Of a stretch of 61,660 bases of DNA, positions 34,837 through 43,254 are shown in pieces (the stretch's first letter is position 1; each line of letters starts with the position of its first letter). This DNA is from an uncultured Prevotella sp. (lineage in GTDB: Bacteria; Bacteroidota; Bacteroidia; Bacteroidales; Bacteroidaceae). The stretch is taken from assembly GCA_944319935.1 (NCBI GenBank), contig CALUFM010000011.1, positions 1 to 61,660 of the forward strand. The letters run 5' to 3'. Below the pieces are notes generated by a model. That model saw nothing but the letters and a program-made list of their open reading frames with translations, was not told where the DNA came from and did not search any database. A program made the translations under genes and the position numbers.

Positions 34837-34844
34837 TATCTTTG
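34837..34844 (+). promoter_or_regulatory. -7 promoter box (TATCTTTG)
   Basis: Exact consensus, about 90 nt before the start of the CcdA-like gene at 34935. Confidence 0.65.
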
Positions 34845-34934
34845 CATTAATCATGTTCCTCATGGCCGGGTTGTGGCGATGTTTGTCCTGCAGACGGCTT
34901 TTTTGAGGGGTGTTATGTGTTTTTTTAAGGTAAG

Positions 34935-35633
34935 ATGGAGTTTATACAGAGTTTGATTGACGATAACAGCGTTCCCGTGCTTACGGCTTTCCTGCTTGGG
35001 CTTATAGTCGCCTTGCATCCTTGTCCGCTTGCCGCCAACGTGGCGGCGATGGGCTATTTGGCCAAGGACGCGCATGACCGCCGCCGCGTGTTCATGAACG
35101 GTTTGGCTTATACGGTAGGCCGCATTCTGGCTTATTCTGCGCTTGGCGTCGCGCTGATAGCCGTGTTCCGCGGCAGCGGCGGCATGGAGGCGGTAGGCCG
35201 CTGGTTCGGCGAGTGGGGCGAAAGGCTGCTTGCGCCGGTGCTGATAATTATCGGGTTGTATTTCATTCTCGACCGTTTCCTGCACAAGCATGAGCATTGC
35301 CCTGACGTGTCTTCGCGCGGGCGGCGTTTCCATGGGCTTTGGGGCAGCCTGCTGCTGGGTGTGCTTCTCGCCCTGTCGTTCTGCCCTGAGAGCGCGATTG
35401 TGTATTTCGGCATGCTGATGCCGCTGTCGGCCCGTTCGCCGGGCGGTTATTTATTGCCCATAGTGTTTTCGGTGGCAACGTCCATTCCGGCCGTGCTTCT
35501 GGCTTGGGGCGTGGCCTACGGCATAGGCGGAACGTCGGCGATGAAGCGTAAGATGGGCGTTGTGCAGAGGTGGATAAACGTCGTTGTGGGTGCGCTTTTC
35601 ATTGCTGCGGGAGTGTTTTGTTTGGTGAATTGA
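34935..35633 (+). CDS. CcdA/ArsG-like six-helix membrane transporter
   Basis: 232 aa with six or seven helices. The LHPCPLAANVAAMGYLAKDA segment in the first helices and LALSFCPESAIVYFGMLMPL in the second half give the two-fold CxxxN-type pseudo-symmetry of DsbD/CcdA-family proteins. Relatives are labelled aromatic aminobenzylarsenical efflux permease ArsG or sulfite-exporter-like. The two conserved Cys could carry electrons or bind substrate. No arsenic genes are near, so the function stays open. A giant palindrome follows. Confidence 0.8.
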   Translation: MEFIQSLIDDNSVPVLTAFLLGLIVALHPCPLAANVAAMGYLAKDAHDRRRVFMNGLAYTVGRILAYSALGVALIAVFRGSGGMEAVGRWFGEWGERLLAPVLIIIGLYFILDRFLHKHEHCPDVSSRGRRFHGLWGSLLLGVLLALSFCPESAIVYFGMLMPLSARSPGGYLLPIVFSVATSIPAVLLAWGVAYGIGGTSAMKRKMGVVQRWINVVVGALFIAAGVFCLVN

Positions 35634-35639
35634 TTTTGT

Positions 35640-35818
35640 GGAGTAAAAGAAGTCAAGGGAGTTAATGGAGTTAAAGACAAATGTTTTATTGACAATTCGC
35701 AAATATATGAAGCTGGCCGCAATGAAGGTTCATTGCGGCCAGCTTCGTGTATTCCTGTTTTTGTTGAAGCAAGGCATTTGTCTTTAATTCCGTTAGCTCC
35801 CTTGACTCCTTTTACTCC
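35640..35818. repeat. Giant nested palindrome between convergent genes
   Basis: Outer arms 35640-35683 and 35775-35818 (44 bp each) are about 90 percent complementary, built of GGAGTTAAAG-type words. The AAAGACAAATG / CATTTGTCTTT signature is at their inner ends. Inside sits a perfect 18-bp hairpin (GAAGCTGGCCGCAATGAA and complement, 35709-35746). It acts plausibly as a bidirectional terminator but is far larger than needed. Confidence 0.88.
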
Positions 35819-35827
35819 TAAACGGGT

Positions 35828-36478
35828 TTACCGTTCAAATCTCACTTCCACCGTTTCAAAGCCCATGGCCTTGAACATCTGGTAAAACTGCTTGCTGGCG
35901 TTGTTTTCCGCGCTTGCGATGTTCTCTTTCGTCAGGCATCGCTTCTTCATTTTCGCTTTGGCTTTCTCGTACATGTCCTTTCGTGCCTGGTCGCTCCATG
36001 AGCCCGACTCGAAGAAAGGCTGCGTCTTGGCTTCGTCGATGAAGTCTTCGTCAAGCAGTTTGACCTTTGGCAGCGTCACTCTCAGCGTGTCGCCGGCGGT
36101 CACAATCCAGTCAGGCTTGGCTTCGGCGAGGTCGATGCCGAGGCGCAGCGTGCCCGAGTAGATGCGGATTAGTTCGTCGTCGCTGAACAGTCCTTTCCTT
36201 GTAGTGTCAACCATCTCTTCGTCTTCGATTGACAAAAACTCCCATTCGCCGATTTCCCTTATCTCCATAATCTGCGTCGGCGTGATGTTTATCTTGTCGT
36301 CAACGTCGGCTGTTATGCTGTTGTCTTTGCACGAGCGCACAAGGTAGGCCGCCGAAACGAGGGCCACTATGGCAATTGCTATTATGGCGTATACCTTCAG
36401 GCGGAATATGCGTTGGCTGAGGGACAAGGGCTTGCGCTCTTTCCTTTCCTTGTTGTCATTGGTTTCTTCCATGTTCAA
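35828..36478 (-). CDS. DUF4230 protein, membrane-anchored (paralogue 1)
   Basis: 216 aa. One N-terminal membrane helix (YAIIAIAIVALVSAAYLVRS) with a basic cytoplasmic start. The rest is a periplasmic DUF4230 domain (TPTQIMEIREIGEWEFLSIE, then DTLRVTLPKVKLLDEDFIDE) ending GFETVEVRFER. It overlaps the next DUF4230 gene by 23 nt, so the two form one unit. The function is unknown; a heteromeric envelope complex is a fair guess. Confidence 0.85.
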   Translation of the reverse strand: MNMEETNDNKERKERKPLSLSQRIFRLKVYAIIAIAIVALVSAAYLVRSCKDNSITADVDDKINITPTQIMEIREIGEWEFLSIEDEEMVDTTRKGLFSDDELIRIYSGTLRLGIDLAEAKPDWIVTAGDTLRVTLPKVKLLDEDFIDEAKTQPFFESGSWSDQARKDMYEKAKAKMKKRCLTKENIASAENNASKQFYQMFKAMGFETVEVRFER

Positions 36479-37136
36479 TGTCTTTGTTTTCGAGTAATAA
36501 CGGCAGGTCTTCGCTGGTGAAATCCTTGCGGAATGTGATTGTGATGTCGCTCTCCTTGTAGCCGAGTCGTGTCAGCATGGGCACCAAGGCGTGTGTCGCG
36601 CTGGCTTTGGCCATGTCGATTATCCCCATTTGGGGTATGCTCTTGATTATCGCTTCGCGCCCCTGTTTCTCGTAAGAGGCCATTTCCGTGTCGGTGAAGT
36701 TGGAACGCACGAGCGACACGTGCTTCTTTATTTCGTCGTGGTTGACGCGGCTCGATGTCAGTTCCACTTTCGGGTCGGGCAGTATGATTTCCACCTTGTC
36801 GCCGTTCCTCACGATGTTATTCTCGGTGAACCGGCTGAAGTCGATGTACGCTTTCAGCTTGGCGTCTATCGGAATGGCGATTTTGCGCGACGACATTGGC
36901 ACGGGGATGTTGATTTTCTGGTTGAACAACGTGCCTTTAAGCTCCACCTTGTCGTCGTGCGTCACAATCTTGTGGATGTTGTATTCCGCCGTGTACAGCT
37001 TCGAGCATTTCCTTATCTGCATCACCATAACGGGTATGGTGTCTATCGGCTCGGCCTCCTTTGGGGTCTCGCCTCCGCCTGTACATGCTGCGAACATGAG
37101 TGCGGACATGATGATATAAAGTGCGATTTTCTTCAT
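36456..37136 (-). CDS. DUF4230 lipoprotein (paralogue 2)
   Basis: 226 aa. Signal peptide with lipobox MFAAC (Cys at about residue 18). The DUF4230 body repeats the layout of its neighbour: KCSKLYTAEYNIHKIVTHDD, then DKVEIILPDPKVELTSSRVN, ending SDITITFRKD. The pair thus puts one copy on a lipid anchor and the other on a transmembrane helix. It is transcribed from a perfect -7 box at 37173-37180. Confidence 0.85.
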   Translation of the reverse strand: MKKIALYIIMSALMFAACTGGGETPKEAEPIDTIPVMVMQIRKCSKLYTAEYNIHKIVTHDDKVELKGTLFNQKINIPVPMSSRKIAIPIDAKLKAYIDFSRFTENNIVRNGDKVEIILPDPKVELTSSRVNHDEIKKHVSLVRSNFTDTEMASYEKQGREAIIKSIPQMGIIDMAKASATHALVPMLTRLGYKESDITITFRKDFTSEDLPLLLENKDIEHGRNQ

Positions 37137-37172
37137 AAGTTGTTACAAATTTAGAGAAAAATGGATTAAACT

Positions 37173-37180
37173 CAAAATTA
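37173..37180 (-). promoter_or_regulatory. -7 promoter box of the DUF4230 pair
   Basis: Minus-strand TAATTTTG, exact consensus, 36 nt before the ATG at 37136. Confidence 0.7.
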
Positions 37181-37227
37181 AACGGAAGTGAAACAGCATT
37201 TTACTTTGCTTTTTAATTAATTTATAC

Positions 37228-37235
37228 TAATTTTG
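37228..37235 (+). promoter_or_regulatory. -7 promoter box of the DUF4738 gene
   Basis: TAATTTTG, exact consensus, 24 nt before the ATG at 37260. Together with the box at 37173 it makes a compact divergent promoter region. Confidence 0.75.
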
Positions 37236-37259
37236 CGCCGTAAAAACATAAATGTCTAA

Positions 37260-37835
37260 ATGAAATCATTACAAACATTGCTTGTCGCCGCTGTGGCGGC
37301 GTTGGCTCTCTCAGCTTGTGGCGAGAAGAAGACAACAGGTGACATCATTGCCAAGAAACCTGAGGCAAAGGCCGCTTCAGGACCGGTCAAGATGCAGGAC
37401 TCAAGGTTCATGGAAGAGGTGAAGTGGAAGGACAAAAGCTGTTACGTCAACATTGTGCGCAGGGCTGACACGTCGCTCCCTGTTGTTAAGGATGACGCCG
37501 GTGGGCAGTATTATGACAATGTGATAGACGTCACCATCGAGTCTCACAAGGAAGACGGGGCGGCGTATGAGTCGAAACCCATATTCCAAAAGACTTTCGG
37601 CAAGCAAGACTTCGCTTCGCAAGTGGATGAGAAATACCTCGAGAAAAGCGCGTTGCTTGGCATCGTTTACGACCATGTTGACGGCGACAACATCGTTTTC
37701 GCCGCAAGCGTAGGCGCGCCTGACGTACTCAGCGATGACTTTGTGCCGTTGCTTATAACCGTTTCCCATTCAGGCAACATGACAATAACAAAGGACACAA
37801 GGCACGAAGGGGAGATGGAGAAGGCTCAGAATTAA
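37260..37835 (+). CDS. DUF4738-type lipoprotein
   Basis: 191 aa. Lipobox LSAC with Cys20. The mature sequence (SRFMEEVKWKDKSCYVNIVR, then YDNVIDVTIESHKEDGAAYE, then SALLGIVYDHVDGDNIVFAA) matches what I know of the Bacteroidales DUF4738 family. It is an envelope lipoprotein of unknown role, divergently transcribed from the DUF4230 pair. Confidence 0.8.
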   Translation: MKSLQTLLVAAVAALALSACGEKKTTGDIIAKKPEAKAASGPVKMQDSRFMEEVKWKDKSCYVNIVRRADTSLPVVKDDAGGQYYDNVIDVTIESHKEDGAAYESKPIFQKTFGKQDFASQVDEKYLEKSALLGIVYDHVDGDNIVFAASVGAPDVLSDDFVPLLITVSHSGNMTITKDTRHEGEMEKAQN

Positions 37836-37861
37836 GTATAAAAGACTGTTTGACAAGGTGT

Positions 37862-37936
37862 CAAGAGCCAAGAACCAAGGAAATGCCGTCGGCGATTGAA
37901 GCGGACATGTGGTGTTTCCTTAGTTCTTGGCTCTTG
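37862..37936. repeat. Palindrome between convergent genes (CAAGAGCCAAGAACCAAGG words)
   Basis: Arms 37862-37883 and 37915-37936 (22 bp) have one mismatch, with a GC-rich loop. It has the same design as the other word-built palindromes but a different word set, and is a probable bidirectional terminator. Confidence 0.8.
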
Positions 37937-37957
37937 TCTTTGTGGCTGTGGATGACG

Positions 37958-38860
37958 TCATTTCCCCCTGTATTCTTGCGGCGTCATGCCCGTGGCATGC
38001 TTGAAATACTTGCAGAAGAAGCTGACGTTTGGAAAGTCAAGGGCGTATGCTATTTCAGCCACTTGTTTGCTGCTGTATTTCAACATGACCTTCGCATTGG
38101 TCACAACGGCGCGGTCAATCCATTCTTTTGCCGTTATCCCGCTTGCTTGTTTGATGGCTGTGCTGAGGTAACGGGGCGTGACACACATCTTGTCCGCATA
38201 AAAAGCCAATTTCCGCTCACGCCTTGCGTAAGTGTTCACGAGGCCGATGAATGTGTTGAAAAGCTCCTTGCCGCGTGACGTTTCGGGCTGTGCGGTGTCG
38301 GTTTCTACGCTATTCAGGTAATTGTAATAATGTATTATGGCGTAAATAAGGCCGTTAAGCGTCTCGTCGGGGAAGCTTTTCTTGTTTATGAGTTCCCACA
38401 CCGTAGCGAACATCCGCATTATGGTTGAGGCTTCTTCCGCTTGCGGACGCACGGTGAAAAACGACGCTTCGCCGCCACACCACTTTGGTACTGACAGCCC
38501 TAAGGCCGCTTTCAGCCGCTCGTCGCCTATCATCATGCCGCACAGGTCGAAGTCGTCGCTCATCCGGTTTATTTGCAATATGCTACCGGATGATATGAAA
38601 GCGAATGTCCCTTCGCCGTATTCGCGTTCGATAAGGTTGACTGTCAACCTTATCTTTCCTTGCCTGACGAACCCCATGCGGCAGTCTTCCATGATGTAAG
38701 GGGTGTCTGGTTGCAATATCTTTTGCAACGCCTTGTGCCCTTCGCCGAGCATGGCCAAGTCTTTGCCGATAAACCTTACAGGCGCGTTTTCTGCCTTTAT
38801 GCTGCCCATCATCGACTTCAATTCATGGAACGAGAAGCGTTCCGGTGATTTGTTTTTCAT
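37958..38860 (-). CDS. AraC-family transcriptional regulator
   Basis: 300 aa from the ATG at 38860, which follows a perfect -7 box. The frame is open 51 nt further, but that would place the promoter inside the gene. The C-terminal double helix-turn-helix is typical: LAFYADKMCVTPRYLSTAIK, then KYSSKQVAEIAYALDFPNVS, then FFCKYFKHATGMTPQEYRGK. The N-terminal half is a cupin-like sensor. It is divergent from the TolC-ABC efflux operon and the natural candidate for its control. Confidence 0.9.
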   Translation of the reverse strand: MKNKSPERFSFHELKSMMGSIKAENAPVRFIGKDLAMLGEGHKALQKILQPDTPYIMEDCRMGFVRQGKIRLTVNLIEREYGEGTFAFISSGSILQINRMSDDFDLCGMMIGDERLKAALGLSVPKWCGGEASFFTVRPQAEEASTIMRMFATVWELINKKSFPDETLNGLIYAIIHYYNYLNSVETDTAQPETSRGKELFNTFIGLVNTYARRERKLAFYADKMCVTPRYLSTAIKQASGITAKEWIDRAVVTNAKVMLKYSSKQVAEIAYALDFPNVSFFCKYFKHATGMTPQEYRGK

Positions 38861-38886
38861 ATTGTTGTCATGTTGTGCGTGTACTG

Positions 38887-38894
38887 CAAAAGTA
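38887..38894 (-). promoter_or_regulatory. -7 promoter box of the araC-type gene
   Basis: Minus-strand TACTTTTG, exact consensus, 26 nt before the ATG at 38860; decides that start. Confidence 0.75.
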
Positions 38895-39012
38895 CAAAAA
38901 GAACCTGACACGGTGATGTTTTATTGCTTAAAATGTACTGTAAGTAACTATGAAACTACAAAACGGACATCATATCGACATTAAAGGCAATGCTTTTATC
39001 TGTACTTGCGAT

Positions 39013-39020
39013 TATCTTTG
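39013..39020 (+). promoter_or_regulatory. -7 promoter box of the efflux operon
   Basis: TATCTTTG, exact consensus, 29 nt before the TolC ATG at 39050. About 120 bp separate it from the divergent regulator promoter, leaving room for regulator sites. Confidence 0.75.
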
Positions 39021-39049
39021 CAACCGGAAACAATGACAAACAAACATAT

Positions 39050-40303
39050 ATGAAGCGTTATTTATTTTTCTTGTTGATGCTCTTGTGTGCAAATGGAAGC
39101 ATGGCGCAAGTGACGCTTGGGCAATGCAAGGCCTGGGCGAGGGACAACTATCCCGTGATACGCCAGTATGATTTGGTCGAGCTGAGCCGGCAGTTCACTG
39201 TGGCGAACGCCGCAAAGGCATGGCTTCCGCAGGTCAGCGTGAACGGCGCGGCGTCATACCAGAGCGATGTTACGTCAATACCCATAAGCTTGCCAGACGT
39301 TGACATCCCTGCGTTGGGCAAAGACCAGTATGATGTCAACGTGACGGTAAACCAACAACTGTACGACGGCGGCACTGTGGCTTCGGCCAAGCGCATCGCT
39401 AACGCGCAAAGCGACGTTGAGCGTGAGAAGGTTAACGTGGCCATGTATGACATAAACCAGCGCATTGACGAGCTGTTTTTCGGCGTGCTGGTGCTTGACG
39501 AGCAAATAGCCCAGGTGCGCGTGTTGCAAGAAGACTTGTCGCTGTCTTTGGCTTCGGTCGAGGCCATGATGAAGAGCGGCGTGGCCAACCAGATTGACGT
39601 TGACGCGGTAAAGGTTGAGCAGGTGAAAGCCAGTCAGCGTGAAACGGCTTTGCTGACGCAACGTAAGACATATCTGCGTATGCTCGAAACGTTTACCGGG
39701 GAAAAGTTCGGCGACGGCATTACGCTTGTTAAACCGTCATCGGAACACTCGATTGCGGCTGACAACAAGAGGCCTGAACTGGGGCTTTACGCCGCGCAAG
39801 AACGCCTCTTGGACACACGCCTGAAAGCTCTCGACGCTGACTTGCGCCCACGTGTTGGCGTGTATGCACGTGGCGGTTACGGCAATCCGGGGCTTGACAT
39901 GTTTAATGACGGTTTCGACGCTTATTACAAAATAGGCGTTACGCTGTCATGGAACTTCGGTTCGCTGTACACGCGGGGCAACGACCGCCGCAAACTCGAC
40001 GCCGAGCGGCAAACCGTGCAGTCAGAGCGTGACGCCTTCCTCTTCAACACCCGCTTGCAGACGGAGCTTCAGGACGGGCGTATAGAGAGCTTGCGGAAAC
40101 AGATGGAGCTTGACGACGAAATCATAACCCTGCGCCAACGCATACGCAGCAAGGCTGAGACGAAAGTGGCAAACGGCACTGAGACCGTTAACGAGATGCT
40201 GCGTGACATCAACGCCGTCAGCGATGCGCAACTTAGCAAGCGGCTGCACGAAGTGCAACTGCTGCAAGAGATTTATAAGGTTAAGCACTTAAACAATTTA
40301 TAA
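39050..40303 (+). CDS. TolC-family outer-membrane efflux channel
   Basis: 417 aa from the ATG at 39050 (MKRYLFFLLMLLCANGSMAQ signal peptide); an ATG at 38990 lies upstream of the promoter box. The OEP repeats are helical coiled coils (SRQFTVANAAKAWLPQVSVN, then SVEAMMKSGVANQIDVDAVK) with beta-strand insertions (YKIGVTLSWNFGSLYTRG). It forms the outer-membrane tunnel for the pump encoded just downstream. Confidence 0.92.
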   Translation: MKRYLFFLLMLLCANGSMAQVTLGQCKAWARDNYPVIRQYDLVELSRQFTVANAAKAWLPQVSVNGAASYQSDVTSIPISLPDVDIPALGKDQYDVNVTVNQQLYDGGTVASAKRIANAQSDVEREKVNVAMYDINQRIDELFFGVLVLDEQIAQVRVLQEDLSLSLASVEAMMKSGVANQIDVDAVKVEQVKASQRETALLTQRKTYLRMLETFTGEKFGDGITLVKPSSEHSIAADNKRPELGLYAAQERLLDTRLKALDADLRPRVGVYARGGYGNPGLDMFNDGFDAYYKIGVTLSWNFGSLYTRGNDRRKLDAERQTVQSERDAFLFNTRLQTELQDGRIESLRKQMELDDEIITLRQRIRSKAETKVANGTETVNEMLRDINAVSDAQLSKRLHEVQLLQEIYKVKHLNNL

Positions 40304-40371
40304 GGGTTATACGGTGGCATTGTCTTACGGTATTTGAATATTCAATTAATGGACACTTAAAACGTAAATAT

Positions 40372-41268
40372 ATGAGAAATATAGTATTTGCATTGGCGGT
40401 TTTATCATTGGCAGCCTGCTCCCAAGGCGGCATGGAACACGATGCCACGGGCGTGTTTGAGGCCACTGAGGTGATAGTGTCGGCCGAACAGGCTGGCCGG
40501 TTGATGAGCTTTGACGTAGATGAAGGCGACAGCCTCGCTGCGGGGCAGCAGGTGGGGCTGATTGACACGGTGCAACTGCAACTGCGCGCCATACGGCTCG
40601 GCGTGACGAAAGAGGTCTACGCAAGCCAACGCCCGGATGTGGCTAAGCAAATCGCAGTCACCAAACAGCAGATAGCCAAGGCCGAACAGGAGCTGAAAAG
40701 GTATGACGCGCTCGTGCGTGACAACGCCGCCAACCGCAAGCAGCTTGACGACGCGGAGAGCAACCTGCGCGTGTTGCGCCGCCAGCTTGAGGCGCAGTTG
40801 TCACAGCTTGGCAACACCACGGGCAGCCTGAACCGCCAGATGGACGCGGCTGAGATAGAACGTTGGCAGGTGGTTGACCAGTTGCGCAAGTGCCATGTCA
40901 AGTCGCCGATAGGCGGCATCGTGCTTGACAAATACGCGGAAGCGGGCGAATATGTCACGCCAGGCAAGCCGTTGTTCAAAATCGCCGACGTAAGCGACAT
41001 GACGCTGCGTGCATACGTCACCGCGCCCCAGCTCACTACGCTGAAGATAGGGCAGCCCGTCAAAGTGTATGCAGACCTTGGCGATGCTGGCTCACATGAG
41101 TACCAAGGCGTGCTGACATGGATTGCCGACAAGGCGGAGTTCACCCCCAAGACAATACAGACGCGCGATGAACGAGCCAACCTTGTTTATGCGGTGAAAA
41201 TAAAGGTGAAGAACACCGACGGACTTGTAAAGATTGGTATGTACGGCGAGGTGGACTTTTCTAAGTAG
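40372..41268 (+). CDS. HlyD/RND-type membrane fusion lipoprotein (YbhG-like)
   Basis: 298 aa. Lipobox SLAAC anchors it in the membrane. Order: lipoyl half VFEATEVIVSAEQAGRLMSF with DEGDSLAAGQQVGL, long coiled-coil hairpin (about residues 80-155, LVRDNAANRKQLDDAESNLR), second lipoyl half VKSPIGGIVLDKYAEAGEYV, then beta-barrel. It links the ABC permeases to TolC. Between it and the first ATPase lies a GTTAAAG word repeat. Confidence 0.92.
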   Translation: MRNIVFALAVLSLAACSQGGMEHDATGVFEATEVIVSAEQAGRLMSFDVDEGDSLAAGQQVGLIDTVQLQLRAIRLGVTKEVYASQRPDVAKQIAVTKQQIAKAEQELKRYDALVRDNAANRKQLDDAESNLRVLRRQLEAQLSQLGNTTGSLNRQMDAAEIERWQVVDQLRKCHVKSPIGGIVLDKYAEAGEYVTPGKPLFKIADVSDMTLRAYVTAPQLTTLKIGQPVKVYADLGDAGSHEYQGVLTWIADKAEFTPKTIQTRDERANLVYAVKIKVKNTDGLVKIGMYGEVDFSK

Positions 41269-41269
41269 T

Positions 41270-41375
41270 TAGTTATAATTAGAGTAGTTAAAGTAGTTAA
41301 AGGTAGTTAAAGTAGTTAAAGACAAATACTTTGTAGGCGTTTTCTCACTTTCTCACCTTCTCACTTTCTCACCTT
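41270..41375. repeat. GTAGTTAAAG word repeat, no matching arm
   Basis: Tandem variants of AGTAGTTAAAGTAGTTAAAG end in the AAAGACAAATAC signature, then CTCACTTTCTCACC repeated twice. Unlike the other elements no complementary second arm follows, so it looks like a half element. Confidence 0.65.
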
Positions 41376-41382
41376 TAAGACG

Positions 41383-42285
41383 ATGATTTCAGTTTCTGGT
41401 TTACATAAAAAATACGGTAGGGTGGAGGCTCTTGCCGATTTGACCTTCAGCGTAGACGAGGGCGAAATATACGGGCTGATAGGCCCTGACGGCTCTGGCA
41501 AGACAACGCTGTTGCGCATATTGGCTACGCTGTTTCTGCCTGACGGCGGACAGGCTACGGTTGACGGGCTTGACGTGGTGCGTTATTACCGTGAGATACG
41601 GCGGCGTATAGGCTACATGCCGGGGCGGTTTTCGCTGTACCAAGACCTGACGGTGGAAGAGAACTTGCAGTTTTTCGCTTCAGTGTTTGGCACGACCGTC
41701 GGGCAAAACTACCACTTGGTGAAGGACATTTACAGTAGGCTTGAGCCGTTTAAGACGCGCCGCGCCAGCAAGCTGTCAGGCGGAATGAAGCAGAAGCTGG
41801 CTCTTTCGTGCGCTCTAATCCACGCCCCGCGCGTGCTGTTGCTCGACGAACCTACCACGGGCGTTGACCCCGTGTCGCGCAAGGAGTTCTGGCAGATGCT
41901 CCAAGACATAAGGAAAAGCTACGGGATAACCGTGCTTGTGTCAACGCCATACATGGACGAGGCGTCATGGTGTGACAGGATTTCGCTGATGCAGGGCGGA
42001 CGGCTGCTGCAGACCGGTACTCCTGACGTAATTCTAAAGGGATACGCCGGCAAGCTTTACGCCGTGCGCGGCGGCGACATGCACAGGCTGATGGCCGACC
42101 TGAAAGCATGTCCCTGCGTTGATACGTCTTTCTCTTTTGGCGACAGTTTCCATGTTACGTTGTCCGCAGACGCCGACGCTGCAGCCCTGCGTGAATATCT
42201 TTCCCGTTGCGGTCATACGGATATAGTGGTGGAGGGCGTAATGCCTTCGGTTGAGGACTGCTTCATGTCGCTGATGAAAAGTTAG
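41383..42285 (+). CDS. ABC transporter ATP-binding protein 1 of the efflux operon
   Basis: 300 aa. Walker A GPDGSGKT (34-41), with Asp where most have Asn. ABC signature KLSGGMKQKLALSCALIHAP, Walker B VLLLDEPTTG near residue 155. A C-terminal extension of about 80 residues (VEGVMPSVEDCFMSLMKS) is typical of drug-efflux ATPases of the YbhF type. In E. coli YbhF the two ATPase halves are fused; here they are two genes. Confidence 0.92.
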   Translation: MISVSGLHKKYGRVEALADLTFSVDEGEIYGLIGPDGSGKTTLLRILATLFLPDGGQATVDGLDVVRYYREIRRRIGYMPGRFSLYQDLTVEENLQFFASVFGTTVGQNYHLVKDIYSRLEPFKTRRASKLSGGMKQKLALSCALIHAPRVLLLDEPTTGVDPVSRKEFWQMLQDIRKSYGITVLVSTPYMDEASWCDRISLMQGGRLLQTGTPDVILKGYAGKLYAVRGGDMHRLMADLKACPCVDTSFSFGDSFHVTLSADADAAALREYLSRCGHTDIVVEGVMPSVEDCFMSLMKS

Positions 42286-42510
42286 GCGGGTTGAACTTAA
42301 ATGAACCCTAAAATCTGATATTGGCGTAATGAGTTGACAGCCAGTGCTTTATAAAACGTTGTGCGGAAGGTGGCCTTTTACGGCCTGAAAGGTGGCTTAT
42401 GGCGGCTCAAAAGGGCGTCAGTTGCGGCGGAAAAGGCGGCGTTTCACGGACTTGGATTTTTGCTATGGACATATTGGGCATGTTTAATTCTTTAATCTAT
42501 TGATGAAGAC
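42286..42510. other. 225-nt spacer with GGCC words inside the efflux operon
   Basis: Separates the two ATPase genes. It contains GGTGGCCTTTTACGGCCTGA, AAAGGTGGCTTATGGCGG and two CGGCGGAAAAGGCGG-type repeats, members of the dispersed GGCC family. No separate promoter consensus is obvious. Confidence 0.5.
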
Positions 42511-43251
42511 ATGAATGGAGAACATGTGATAACGGCAGACGGCCTGACGAAGACGTTTGGCGATTTTACGGCAGTTGACCATATAAGCTTCAGTGTGCTG
42601 CGTGGCGAGATTTTTGGTTTTCTCGGAGCCAACGGCGCGGGCAAGACCACGGCCATGCGTATGCTCTGCGGCCTTAGCCGGCCGAGCGGCGGGCGGGCTG
42701 TCGTGGCAGGATACGACATCGCCGCGCAGCCTGAGCAAGTGAAGCGGCACATAGGATACATGAGTCAGCGGTTTTCGCTTTACGACGACCTGACCGTCAG
42801 CGAGAACATGCGCCTGTTCGGCGGGATATATGGCATGGGCAACCGTAAAATAAAGGAAAAGACCGACACCAGTCTGCATGAACTCTCGCTTGAAAACGAG
42901 CGTGACAGCCTTGTTGGCTCTCTGCCCCTTGGGTGGAAGCAGAAGCTGGCTTTCGCCTTGGCAGTGTTCCATGAGCCTGAAATCGTGTTCCTTGACGAGC
43001 CTACCGGTGGCGTTGACCCTGTTACGCGCCGCACGTTCTGGGAGCAAATCTACCGTGCCGCCGACCGTGGCACAACTGTTTTCGTCACCACGCATTACAT
43101 GGACGAGGCCGAGTATTGCGACCGGATGTCAATCATGGTGGACGGCAGAATCGAGGCTCTTGATACGCCCGAGAACCTGAAAAGCCGTTTCGGTACGGAT
43201 AATTTGTATGATGTGTTCTTCGCCCTTGCGCGGAGTGCGAAACGAAGTTGA
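42511..43251 (+). CDS. ABC transporter ATP-binding protein 2 of the efflux operon
   Basis: 246 aa. Walker A GANGAGKT (39-46); Walker B IVFLDEPTGG. The signature loop is degenerate (SLPLGWKQKLAFALAVFHEP in place of LSGGQ), as in YhiH/YbhF second domains, while its partner keeps a full LSGGM. It ends 3 nt before the first permease gene. Confidence 0.92.
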   Translation: MNGEHVITADGLTKTFGDFTAVDHISFSVLRGEIFGFLGANGAGKTTAMRMLCGLSRPSGGRAVVAGYDIAAQPEQVKRHIGYMSQRFSLYDDLTVSENMRLFGGIYGMGNRKIKEKTDTSLHELSLENERDSLVGSLPLGWKQKLAFALAVFHEPEIVFLDEPTGGVDPVTRRTFWEQIYRAADRGTTVFVTTHYMDEAEYCDRMSIMVDGRIEALDTPENLKSRFGTDNLYDVFFALARSAKRS

Positions 43252-43254
43252 CCT

